NCBI GenBank assembly: GCA_947176515.1
Contig: CAMWQZ010000033.1
Coordinates: forward strand, 1 to 8,407
Length of the DNA stretch: 8,407 nucleotides
Direction: 5' to 3'
From: an uncultured Bacteroidales bacterium
Lineage (GTDB): Bacteria; Bacteroidota; Bacteroidia; Bacteroidales; Muribaculaceae
Part shown: in pieces, positions 1-6,967 of the stretch
Layout of the letters: each line of letters starts with the position of its first letter
Numbering within the stretch: position 1 is the stretch's first letter
The notes under the pieces: generated by a model
Database searches by the model: none
What the model saw: the letters and a program-made list of their open reading frames with translations, nothing else
What the model was told of the DNA's origin: nothing
Program-made: the position numbers and the translations under genes

Positions 1-1604
1 GCAGTGTTGCGCACCATATCAGCTTTTGAAATCTGGCGAGTGCCATGAACGGCATAAACATCAGATTTAAGACCGAGACGCTCTTTGATGCCGGCTTCGA
101 CTGCAGCGTGAGAAGTGAAGGTTACGCGAGTCTTGGCAAGCTCTTCGCCGATAGCACCGAACATCGGACGCATCTTGACGGGCTGGGGAGTCGGGAGCGA
201 AGCATTGGGGTCGCCCATCTGAGCCCAGTTAATCATACCGCCCTTGATGACGAGTTTCGGCTTGGTAGCAAAGAACGCAGGTTCCCAAAGCACAAGGTCA
301 GCCATCTTACCTACTTCGATTGAACCGAGGATATCCGAGATTCCATAGGTGATTGCCGGGTTAAGGGTAATCTGAGCAAGGTAACGAAGCACACGGAAGT
401 TATCGTTAGAGTCAGAGTCTTCTTTCAGTTTGCCGCGAACCTGTTTCATGTAAGCAGCCATCTGGAATGTACGCATGAATGATTCGCCTACGCGGCCCAT
501 AGCCTGTGAGTCAGATGAAACCATAGAGATAATGCCGAGATCATGGAACACGTTTTCAGCAGCCTGAGTTTCAGCGCGCACGCGGCTCTCAGCGAACGCA
601 ACGTCAGAGGGGATGCTCGGGTTAAGGTTGTGACAAACCATAATCATATCGAAAAGTTCAGCCTCTGAGTTGATGCCGAAAGGCAGTGTCGGGTTGGTTG
701 AAGAAGGCAGAACGTTACGCATAGAAGCGACCTTCAACAAGTCAGGCGCGTGACCGCCACCTGCACCTTCAGTGTGGTATGTGTGGATAGTGCGACCGTC
801 GATAGCAGCGATAGTGTCTTCTACATAACCGCCTTCGTTAAGTGTGTCAGTGTGGATACAAACCTGTACGTCAAACTGCTCGGCTGAGCTCATGCAAGCG
901 CGGATGGCTGCAGGAGTCGAGCCCCAGTCCTCGTGAATCTTGTAACCCATGCCACCGCCAACAATCTGCTCGTCGAGAGTTTCGCGAACTGATGAGTTAC
1001 CCTTGGCGAGGAAGCCCATGTTGATGGGGAGGCCTTCGGCTGCACGCATCATCTGATGGATATTCCAGCGACCTGAAGTAATAGTTGTGCCATTAGTGCC
1101 GTCAGTCGGGCCGATACCACCGCCGATAAGGGTAGTAATACCGTTAGAGAGGGTGTGGTAAGCCTGCTGCGGAGAAATGAAGTGAACGTGGCCGTCGATG
1201 CCGGCGGCGGTCAGAATCATGTGTTCGCCAGAGATGGCGTCAGTCGACGGACCGGTGCAGAGGGTCGGAGTAACGCCCTGCATGACATTGGGGTTACCGG
1301 CCTTACCGATACCTGCAATCTTACCGTCTTTAACACCCACGTCAGCCTTGATGACGCCGAGCACGGGGTCGATGATTGTAACGTTGGTGATGACGAGGTC
1401 GAGTGAGCCACCGTCAGAAGTGATGGTGTTGGCTGTGCCCATACCGTCGCGGATTGTTTTACCGCCGCCATATACTACCTCATCGCCAAGGACGCGGAGG
1501 TCTTTTTCGATCTCAACATAAAGGTCGGTGTTGCCAAGACGGATTTTATCGCCTACGGTTGGTCCGAAAAGATCGTTATTCTGTTTTCTTGATATTGTTG
1601 CCAT
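1..1604 (-). CDS. ureC: Urease alpha subunit UreC, C-terminus cut off by the window edge
   Basis: This is the catalytic subunit of urease, which hydrolyses urea to ammonia and carbamate with a two-nickel centre in the cytoplasm. The frame is open from ATG at 1604 to the left edge, giving 534 codons; the family is usually about 570 residues, so roughly 35 are missing. Nickel and catalytic residues align at a constant offset of +5 from the Klebsiella enzyme: His139 and His141 (GHVH), the carbamylated Lys222 and His224 (YKIHEDWG), His251 (IHTDT), His277 ([13 protein letters not shown]), flap Cys324 and catalytic His325 (MVCH), and Asp365 (SSDSQAMGR). All are present, so an active enzyme is expected. 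Oddities: the usual CHH reads CHN, and a nearby conserved His (Klebsiella 312) is Leu317. It starts 9 bp after the ureB stop without a Shine-Dalgarno sequence and is surely co-transcribed with ureAB. Family and subunit assignment are very secure. Confidence 0.98.
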   Translation of the reverse strand, partial: MATISRKQNNDLFGPTVGDKIRLGNTDLYVEIEKDLRVLGDEVVYGGGKTIRDGMGTANTITSDGGSLDLVITNVTIIDPVLGVIKADVGVKDGKIAGIGKAGNPNVMQGVTPTLCTGPSTDAISGEHMILTAAGIDGHVHFISPQQAYHTLSNGITTLIGGGIGPTDGTNGTTITSGRWNIHQMMRAAEGLPINMGFLAKGNSSVRETLDEQIVGGGMGYKIHEDWGSTPAAIRACMSSAEQFDVQVCIHTDTLNEGGYVEDTIAAIDGRTIHTYHTEGAGGGHAPDLLKVASMRNVLPSSTNPTLPFGINSEAELFDMIMVCHNLNPSIPSDVAFAESRVRAETQAAENVFHDLGIISMVSSDSQAMGRVGESFMRTFQMAAYMKQVRGKLKEDSDSNDNFRVLRYLAQITLNPAITYGISDILGSIEVGKMADLVLWEPAFFATKPKLVIKGGMINWAQMGDPNASLPTPQPVKMRPMFGAIGEELAKTRVTFTSHAAVEAGIKERLGLKSDVYAVHGTRQISKADMVRNT

Positions 1605-1613
1605 GTCGTTGGT

Positions 1614-2225
1614 TTACTTTTGAGGTGTTGTGTATTCTGCATCTTCTTCGGCTTCGGGTTCGCTCTTGAAGCCATATTCCTCCATGCGGCGGATAGCGCG
1701 AGTATGAACGGGATAGTAAGTCGGGATATCTTCGAGACCGGCATAGCCCTGAGTGAGACCATTGAAGCCCAGCACTCTCACCTTGCCTGAATACTGCACG
1801 AGTTCTACTTCTTTTTCTTCACCCGGCTCGAAACGGATAGCTGTTGTAGCCGGGATGTTGAGACGGTAGCCGAACGCTGCCGGACGGTCAAACTCCATGT
1901 AGCGGTTTACTTCGAAGAAGTGGAAGTGAGAGCCAATCTGGATAGGACGGTCACCGGTGTTGCGAACTTTGATAGTCTTTGTGCGACGGTTTGCATTATA
2001 AGTGAGGTCGCCGTCGGCGAGAATCACACCACCTACGGGCACATACTCAGTGGGAGTGAAACCCGGAGTGTTGGGATATAAAATGTCGGGCTGGCCTTCA
2101 AAGACTCCGTAAGGAGACGAATAGCCATCAGCTGTAGCGGCTGTAGCCTTTGCTGCTGCCGGTATCTCGGTCGGCTGTGCTCCTGTAGTCGACGCAGCTT
2201 TTGCGTTGTTGTCAGTTGTGCTCAT
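1614..2225 (-). CDS. ureB: Urease beta subunit UreB with long N- and C-terminal extensions
   Basis: This is the non-catalytic beta subunit that packs against UreC in the urease heterotrimer. The conserved beta domain spans about residues 60-160, with [12 protein letters not shown], the family hallmark [17 protein letters not shown] (residues 91-107), [12 protein letters not shown] and GFNGLTQG. The protein is 203 residues, while stand-alone UreB proteins are commonly about 100-140. The extra length is a 59-residue N-terminal part, rich in Ala and Thr over the first 35 residues, and a 43-residue C-terminal tail containing [13 protein letters not shown] followed by an acidic stretch. The tail recalls the C-terminal segment of the Helicobacter fused gamma-beta subunit and the R..A...GF pattern of plant ureases; this comparison is from memory. 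A start nearer the core cannot be excluded, but the first in-frame Met is at 2225, 24 bp after ureA, which fits operon spacing. Confidence 0.96.
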   Translation of the reverse strand: MSTTDNNAKAASTTGAQPTEIPAAAKATAATADGYSSPYGVFEGQPDILYPNTPGFTPTEYVPVGGVILADGDLTYNANRRTKTIKVRNTGDRPIQIGSHFHFFEVNRYMEFDRPAAFGYRLNIPATTAIRFEPGEEKEVELVQYSGKVRVLGFNGLTQGYAGLEDIPTYYPVHTRAIRRMEEYGFKSEPEAEEDAEYTTPQK

Positions 2226-2249
2226 GTTAATAGCGATTTAAAGAGTTAA

Positions 2250-2552
2250 TTACTTGATGGGGTGGTGGATTGACACAAGGCGTGAGCCATCGGTGAACAC
2301 CGCTTCAACCTGCAGAAGGGTAATCATGTCAGCGACACCGTCCATAACTTGGTCTTTGGTCAGAACATTTGCGGCATCGTGCATAACTTCTTCTACTGTT
2401 TTGCCTTCACGAGCACCCTCGAGAGCGCAAGAAGTGATGTAAGCCACAGTTTCGGGGTAATTGAGTTTCAGCCCCTTGCCGAGTCGGCGTTCAGCAATCA
2501 TGCCAAGCGTCAACAACTGCAATTTGTCGATTTCTTTGGGAGTCAGATGCAT
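2250..2552 (-). CDS. ureA: Urease gamma subunit UreA
   Basis: This is the small gamma subunit of urease, a structural partner of UreB and UreC in the cytoplasmic enzyme. At 100 residues it has the standard length and is collinear with the family: it begins [14 protein letters not shown], then has [15 protein letters not shown], a helix with [22 protein letters not shown] near residue 70, and ends with the typical [14 protein letters not shown]. The start at 2552 gives the canonical MHLTPKE N-terminus. It is the first gene of the minus-strand ureABC run, and the gamma and beta subunits are separate proteins, unlike the fusion in Helicobacter. Nothing is truncated or unusual. A divergent intergenic region with a possible promoter lies upstream. 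Confidence 0.98.
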   Translation of the reverse strand: MHLTPKEIDKLQLLTLGMIAERRLGKGLKLNYPETVAYITSCALEGAREGKTVEEVMHDAANVLTKDQVMDGVADMITLLQVEAVFTDGSRLVSIHHPIK

Positions 2553-2613
2553 AATACTAATATTTTAGAGTATAAATATGGTCTACGGTTCAGTAGGGAT
2601 AAAAAGAATTTTG

Positions 2614-2633
2614 GCGAGTGTACTAACTCTCGC
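2614..2633 (-). other. Possible small hairpin in the ureA leader
   Basis: GCGAG and CTCGC form a perfect 5-bp stem with a 10-nt loop. AATT segments on either side (2607-2610 and 2636-2639) could extend it after a mismatch. It lies about 60 nt upstream of ureA and would be in the 5' leader if transcription starts near 2735. There is no T run after it on the minus strand, so it does not look like a terminator. It may be chance. Confidence 0.25.
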
Positions 2634-2739
2634 AGAATTGATAACAATGTCTCGCTAATAAATGTTCGGCTCAAATTAACAAATTTTACGAAAAAGCTTG
2701 CAAATATGCTCAAAAAAAGCTTCACAGATGTTAGCACTG

Positions 2740-2770
2740 CAAAATTAACCTTTTTAATAAAAAATCCAAG
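2740..2770 (-). promoter_or_regulatory. Candidate Bacteroidales promoter for ureABC
   Basis: On the minus strand, TAATTTTG at 2747-2740 matches the Bacteroides -7 consensus TAnnTTTG exactly. Nineteen bases further upstream is CTTG (2770-2767), three of four bases of the -33 TTTG box. This would give a leader of roughly 180 nt before ureA. The region is AT-rich, so a match by chance is possible. Confidence 0.4.
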
Positions 2771-2840
2771 AAAATAGTACATAATTTTTTTGATGTGAAT
2801 ATGAAATGGCGCGATTTTCTATTATATACGTAGGTCGAGG

Positions 2841-2872
2841 TTTGCGAGGATGAAAAAAAATGTGTATGTTTG
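2841..2872 (+). promoter_or_regulatory. Bacteroidales-type promoter for the sulfatase gene
   Basis: TTTG at 2841-2844 and TATGTTTG at 2865-2872 match both Bacteroides housekeeping promoter boxes exactly (TTTG and TAnnTTTG), with 20 bp between them. Transcription would begin near 2880, a short distance before the ATG at 2907. Because the in-frame ATG at 2850 lies inside this promoter, the match also decides the start codon of the sulfatase. Confidence 0.7.
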
Positions 2873-2906
2873 CACACAAACTGTAACACTGATACCTGAA
2901 AGGATT

Positions 2907-4382
2907 ATGAAACGTCAAATTCTTGCTATGCCGCTGTTGGCAACTGCCGCTGCTATGTCGGGAGCACAGACCGAGCGCCCGAACATTATATATATAATGT
3001 GTGATGATATGGGCTATGGTGACTTGGGTTGCTATGGCCAGCCATATATCTCGACCCCTAATATCGACTCACTTGCCAGCCGAGGCATGCGTTTTACTCA
3101 GGCTTATGCCGGAAGCCCCGTGAGCGCCCCTTCGCGAGCATCGCTCATGACAGGCCAGCACTCGGGTCATGGCGAAGTCCGTGGCAATAAGGAATACTGG
3201 CGAAACGTGCCGATGGTGAAATATGGTGATAACGAAGATTTCTCAATCGTCGGTCAGCATCCTTACGACCCCAATCGAGAGATTTTGCCCGAAGTGATGA
3301 AGCGTCACGGCTATCGGACGGGCATGTTCGGGAAGTGGGCAGGCGGCTACGAAGGCTCACACTCTGTGCCCGAAAAACGTGGCATCGACGATTTCTACGG
3401 TTATATCTGCCAGTTCCAGGCTCACTTGTATTACCCCAATTTCTTAAACCGCTATTATCCCGAAGAGGGCGATACGGCTACTGTGCGCGTAGTGATGGAA
3501 GAGAACATCAAATATCCGATGTACGGCGATGACTATCTTAAGCGTACACAGTATTCGGCGGATATGATTCATCAGGAGGCAATGAAATGGCTCGACAAGC
3601 AGGATGGCGAAACACCGTTTTTCGGCATTATGACATACACTTTGCCGCATGCAGAGCTTGTGCAACCGGCCGACTCCCTGCTCGAAGGCTACAAACGCAA
3701 GTTCTTCGAAGATAAGACCTGGGGCGGTCAGGAAGGCTCGCGCTATAATCCGACAATCCACACCCACGCTCAATTTGCGGCTATGATTAGCCGTCTGGAT
3801 GCTTATGTAGGTGAAATAATGGCAAAACTCGATGAAAAAGGTTTGTCCGACAATACTATAGTCGTCTTTACCAGCGATAATGGACCTCATGAAGAGGGTG
3901 GCGCCGACCCGACATTCTTCGGCCGCGACGGCAAGTTGCGCGGTATAAAACGCTCATGTCACGAAGGCGGTATCAGAGTGCCGTTTATCGTCAGCTGGCC
4001 TGGCCACATCGAAGCCGGCAGCGAGAGTGACCATCAGCTGGCATTCTATGATGTCATGCCGACCCTGAAAGATATTGTGGGGGAGGCTTCTCCAAAAGGT
4101 GAAGACGGCATTTCGTTCTTACCCGAATTACTCGGGAAAGGTGAGCAAGCTAAGCATGACTTCTTGTATTGGGAGTTCAATGAGACCGACCAAATCGGCC
4201 TTCGTCAAGGCGACTGGAAGCTGGTTGTTAAAAGAGGAGTACCCGAATTATACAATCTTGCCGAAGATATCCACGAGGATAATAACGTAGCGGCTGAGCA
4301 TCCTGAACTCGTTAAGAGCATGGTTGAAATAATCAGGTCACAGCATGTCGACAATCCTCATTTCAGAGTGACTGTGCCTTGA
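2907..4382 (+). CDS. Secreted serine-type sulfatase (family S1)
   Basis: This is a hydrolase expected to remove sulfate esters from a glycan or other organic sulfate outside the cytoplasm. The 491-residue protein begins with a signal peptide (MKRQILAMPLLATAAAMSGA, cleavage near residue 20). Metal ligands Asp33-Asp34 follow in PNIIYIMCDDMGYGD. The active-site motif is S73-A-P-S-R77 in SAPSRASLMTG, where Ser73 would be converted to formylglycine; a serine here normally needs a radical-SAM maturase (anSME type), which is not in the window. Later landmarks are FTSDNGPHEEGG, then GKLRGIKRSCHEGGIRVPF and VSWPG. The frame is also open to an ATG at 2850, but 2907 is preferred because it restores the signal peptide and lies downstream of the promoter. 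No SusC/SusD or glycoside hydrolase genes accompany it, so the substrate cannot be predicted. The family call is secure; the subfamily is not. Confidence 0.95.
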   Translation: MKRQILAMPLLATAAAMSGAQTERPNIIYIMCDDMGYGDLGCYGQPYISTPNIDSLASRGMRFTQAYAGSPVSAPSRASLMTGQHSGHGEVRGNKEYWRNVPMVKYGDNEDFSIVGQHPYDPNREILPEVMKRHGYRTGMFGKWAGGYEGSHSVPEKRGIDDFYGYICQFQAHLYYPNFLNRYYPEEGDTATVRVVMEENIKYPMYGDDYLKRTQYSADMIHQEAMKWLDKQDGETPFFGIMTYTLPHAELVQPADSLLEGYKRKFFEDKTWGGQEGSRYNPTIHTHAQFAAMISRLDAYVGEIMAKLDEKGLSDNTIVVFTSDNGPHEEGGADPTFFGRDGKLRGIKRSCHEGGIRVPFIVSWPGHIEAGSESDHQLAFYDVMPTLKDIVGEASPKGEDGISFLPELLGKGEQAKHDFLYWEFNETDQIGLRQGDWKLVVKRGVPELYNLAEDIHEDNNVAAEHPELVKSMVEIIRSQHVDNPHFRVTVP

Positions 4383-4479
4383 TGATAAAGTAAGATTGAC
4401 GAACTAACTATGTGCACTGGGCGTTATGTGTGAAGATAAAATTTGTTTAAATTTTTAATTACGCTATATATTCAGACTT
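4383..4479 (+). promoter_or_regulatory. Gap before the metal importer operon, possible weak promoter
   Basis: This 97-bp gap separates the sulfatase stop from cbiM. I see no stem-loop with a T tract, so transcription from the sulfatase may continue into the importer. TAAAATTTG at 4437-4445 resembles a -7 box with one extra base, but no clear TTTG lies at the right distance upstream. The TAAAATTTGTT at 4437-4447 is also found upstream of ureA (minus strand, 2688-2678). No NikR-type palindrome was seen. Confidence 0.3.
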
Positions 4480-5451
4480 ATGCACATGTCCGATGCTATG
4501 CTTTCGCCTGAAGTTGCGATTGCGGCTGATATAGCCGCTGGCGCACTCCTTGTGATTGCAGGGTCAAAGCTAAAAAAATCAAATCGCGATAATCTCGTCC
4601 CTCTGATGGGCGTGACCGGCGCATTTATTTTTGCGGCGCAGATGGTCAACTTTGCTATTCCGGGGACTGGTTCGAGCGGTCATATTGTTGGAGGAGTCCT
4701 TCTTGCAGCCCTATTGGGCCCTTGGGCAGGATTTTTGACGCTTGCGTCGGTGATAATAATCCAATGTCTTATTTTCGCTGATGGCGGACTGATGGCTATA
4801 GGTTGTAACCTGCTCAACATGGGCGCTATGACTGCGCTTGTGGCATATCCTTTGATATTCAAACCCTTGCTCGATTTTGACTCACAGCGCCATCCATCAA
4901 GCTTGAGAATATTCGCAGTTTCGATATTAGCTTGTGTCTTAGGTTTGGAACTTGGGGCGGTCATGGTGAGTCTTGAGACTCTTGCGTCAGGGGTGACGGC
5001 TATACCGGCCGGTAAATTTTTCTTGCTAATGACGTCGATTCACCTCGCAATCGGAGTTGGTGAGGGTCTTGCGACAGGAGCCGTGATTGTGTTTATAAAT
5101 AAAGTGCGTCCGGATCTGCTCGTTCCAGATAACCAAGCCAGGCGGAAGGGCGGAATTAGAGGCGTTGTGATATCATTCGCCGTAGCAGCGGTGATTGTCG
5201 CCGGAGGGCTGTCATTTTTAGCTTCGTCTGACCCGGATGGACTCGAATGGTCAATAGAAAAAGTGACAGGCTCGAGCGAATTGCCCGAAGTCGCAGGGGC
5301 GTTGGCTGATGGCAGCAGCGCCATCCAGTCGGCTACTTCGATAATGCCTGACTATGAAAATACTTTCTCTGGCATAGTCGGTGCGGCTATGGTCTTGATT
5401 TTAGTATGGGCTGTGTCGTCACTGCTAATGAAGACAAAGCAAACGAAATGA
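4480..5451 (+). CDS. cbiM: ECF metal importer substrate-binding component, CbiM/NikM with fused PDGLE domain
   Basis: This is the membrane component that binds Ni2+ or Co2+ in an energy-coupling-factor importer. The 323-residue protein begins MHMSDAMLSP. In characterised family members the metal is held by the N-terminal amine, His2 and a His near residue 67; here His2 and His68 (SSGHIVGG) are both present, which fixes the start at 4480. LLGPWAGFLTLASVIII and CLIFADGGLMAIGCNLLNMG are typical of the family. Several hydrophobic segments follow to about residue 205. A further membrane segment (227-248), the PDGLE motif at 252-256 and a last hydrophobic helix (about 296-315) form a CbiN/NikN-like domain, so no separate N component is needed. 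Neighbouring urease genes favour nickel; the sequence alone does not separate nickel from cobalt. The stop overlaps the next gene by ATGA. Confidence 0.94.
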   Translation: MHMSDAMLSPEVAIAADIAAGALLVIAGSKLKKSNRDNLVPLMGVTGAFIFAAQMVNFAIPGTGSSGHIVGGVLLAALLGPWAGFLTLASVIIIQCLIFADGGLMAIGCNLLNMGAMTALVAYPLIFKPLLDFDSQRHPSSLRIFAVSILACVLGLELGAVMVSLETLASGVTAIPAGKFFLLMTSIHLAIGVGEGLATGAVIVFINKVRPDLLVPDNQARRKGGIRGVVISFAVAAVIVAGGLSFLASSDPDGLEWSIEKVTGSSELPEVAGALADGSSAIQSATSIMPDYENTFSGIVGAAMVLILVWAVSSLLMKTKQTK

Positions 5452-6254
5452 GCAAGCTCGAGCAAGCAATAATTGCCCTGCAAAATATGCAGACCGCTGT
5501 CCGTGCCGAAACTGACCGCACCCTGAGCCCGGTCTGCGGCTTAATGGTTACGGTTGTCTATCTTATTGCCATGCTGTCAGTCCGTGTCGATAACATCGGC
5601 ATGCTATTGTGGTTTGCCATTTATCCTATAGTGGCCGCTCCATTGTTCGGGATGAGTTTTGGCTCTGTTTTTGTCAAATCTCTTTATACGCTGCCGTTTA
5701 TCGCTTTTATAGGAATTTTTAATCCGCTATTTGATACTGAGCCGGCACTGACGGTTGGTGCGATAACTGTTACCCGTGGTTGGATAAGCTTTGCGTCAAT
5801 CCTTTTGCGAGGGCTCATGTCCGTCCAGGCGATAATAATTCTTGTCCTGGCTTTTGGGTTTGAAGGAGTGTGCCGAGGCATGCGCAAGCTTCACGTCCCG
5901 GCTTTTCTGGTGACGCAGTTACTGATGGTTTACCGTTACATGAGCGTGCTGCTTATCGAGCTGCTAAACATGCGCCGCGCACGAGAGTCACGCAGCTATG
6001 GCAACAGCCGGATGGGACTTAAAATGTGGGGGCAGATGACCGGTCAGCTATTTCTTCGCACGGTTAACCGCTCCGAGCGTATCAACCGTGCGATGCTTGC
6101 CCGAGGATTTACTGGCGCTATGCCGTTCTATCGCTTAGAGGCAACCGGGTGGCGGATGGCCGACACGATGTTCGCGGTCGTGTGGATAAGTGTATTTTTA
6201 GTTTTACGATTGGTCAATGTTTCGGCCGCCCTGGGCTTTGACCGCTTATTCTGA
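5448..6254 (+). CDS. cbiQ: ECF importer transmembrane (T) component, CbiQ/NikQ family
   Basis: This is the integral membrane coupling protein that links the substrate-binding component to the ATPase. It has 268 residues with hydrophobic segments at about 31-45, 50-68, 78-92, 112-137, 152-172 and 240-260. The cytoplasmic coupling region contains the two family signatures: ARE at 178-180 (MRRARESRSYG) and ARG at 218-220 (AMLARGFTG), which contact the ATPase subunits. The frame extends back to an ATG at 5406, but the start at 5448 is preferred because it gives the classic 4-bp ATGA overlap with the cbiM stop and leaves a normal N-terminus. This indicates translational coupling. Length and motifs are normal for the family. 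Nickel rather than cobalt is inferred only from the urease context. Confidence 0.92.
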   Translation: MSKLEQAIIALQNMQTAVRAETDRTLSPVCGLMVTVVYLIAMLSVRVDNIGMLLWFAIYPIVAAPLFGMSFGSVFVKSLYTLPFIAFIGIFNPLFDTEPALTVGAITVTRGWISFASILLRGLMSVQAIIILVLAFGFEGVCRGMRKLHVPAFLVTQLLMVYRYMSVLLIELLNMRRARESRSYGNSRMGLKMWGQMTGQLFLRTVNRSERINRAMLARGFTGAMPFYRLEATGWRMADTMFAVVWISVFLVLRLVNVSAALGFDRLF

Positions 6255-6262
6255 ATGAAATC

Positions 6263-6967
6263 ATGAGTCATCATTACATAAGGTTCAACGATGTTCACTT
6301 TACCTATCCCAACGGTTACGAGGCGCTGAAAGGCGTCAGTTTTCTCATCACTCACGGTGAGAAGGTCGCACTGCTTGGCCTTAATGGAGCCGGAAAGTCA
6401 ACGGTTTTGCTGCACACTAATGGATTGTTGATGCCAACGTCAGGCGAGGTCAACGTCGGAGATATACCAGTGACTAAAAAAACTTTGCCAATTGTGCGGC
6501 AATCGGTAGGGATGGTGTTCCAGAATGCCGATGACCAATTATTTATGTTGACTGTTGAGGAGGATGTGGCTTTCGGGCCGCTCAATATGGGTTTGGATGG
6601 CGCTGAGGTTGATAGGCGTGTAGTGTCGGCACTTGAAAGTGTTGGTGCCTCGGACTTGCGTACCCGTTCGCCCTTCCGTCTGTCTGGCGGTCAGAAAAAG
6701 CGTGTGGCTATAGCAACGGTTCTATCTATGGAACCGAGCATTTTAGTGATGGATGAGCCGACCGCCGAACTTGACCTTGAGGCACGCCGTCAGGTGTGTG
6801 ACATTGTTAAATCGTTCCATCATACATGCCTTATAGCCACTCATGATTTGGCGCTTGCGCGAGAGCTCTGCGAACGCGCAATTGTAATCGCCGATGGCCG
6901 GGTAGTAGCCGACGGCCCGGTTGCCGAAATATCGGCTGATTTTGAGCGGAGCATTATATGCCGTTAG
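6263..6967 (+). CDS. cbiO: ECF importer ATP-binding protein, CbiO/NikO family
   Basis: This is the ATPase subunit that powers metal uptake with the preceding CbiM and CbiQ homologues. All ABC motifs are intact in its 234 residues: Walker A GLNGAGKST (39-47), Q-loop Gln87 in VFQNADDQLF (the form seen in ECF ATPases), signature LSGGQKKR (140-147), Walker B ILVMDEPTAELD (160-171) and switch His194 in ATHDLA. It is somewhat shorter than many CbiO proteins (about 270 residues); the C-terminal region after the switch His is brief, but no motif is lost. It begins 8 bp after the cbiQ stop. An ATG at 6255 is out of frame and closes at once. Its TAG overlaps the stop codon of the convergent gene by 4 bp, so no space is left for a terminator between them. 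Confidence 0.94.
   Translation: MSHHYIRFNDVHFTYPNGYEALKGVSFLITHGEKVALLGLNGAGKSTVLLHTNGLLMPTSGEVNVGDIPVTKKTLPIVRQSVGMVFQNADDQLFMLTVEEDVAFGPLNMGLDGAEVDRRVVSALESVGASDLRTRSPFRLSGGQKKRVAIATVLSMEPSILVMDEPTAELDLEARRQVCDIVKSFHHTCLIATHDLALARELCERAIVIADGRVVADGPVAEISADFERSIICR

Larger units (their letters stand above)
2553..2906. other. AT-rich divergent intergenic region between ureA and the sulfatase
   Basis: These 354 bases hold no convincing gene; the open frames crossing them are shadows or upstream extensions. They carry a good plus-strand promoter for the sulfatase (2841-2872) and a weaker minus-strand candidate for ureABC (2740-2770). The sequence AAAAAGCTT occurs twice, at 2691-2699 and 2714-2722, 23 bp apart. 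A short interrupted inverted repeat, GCGAG at 2614-2618 and CTCGC at 2629-2633, would lie in the ureA leader RNA. No tRNA or recognisable riboswitch was seen. Confidence 0.8.

Noticed and set aside
45..1669. Plus-strand open frames across the urease alpha gene
   Set aside because: They lie opposite an uninterrupted, highly conserved ureC frame and encode nothing recognisable; they are shadows.
2614..2633. Rho-independent terminator in the divergent region
   Set aside because: The stem is only 5 bp with a 10-nt loop and has no T run on either strand.
2850..2906. Upstream in-frame start for the sulfatase
   Set aside because: It overlaps a near-perfect promoter and would bury the signal peptide.
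2907..4382. Polysaccharide utilisation locus around the sulfatase
   Set aside because: No SusC/SusD pair, glycoside hydrolase or sensor gene is present nearby.
4383..4479. NikR operator or nickel/cobalt riboswitch before the importer
   Set aside because: No long spaced palindrome and no conserved multi-stem structure could be seen in this short AT-rich gap.
5406..5447. Upstream in-frame start for the CbiQ homologue
   Set aside because: It would overlap cbiM by 46 bp; the start at 5448 gives the usual ATGA overlap.
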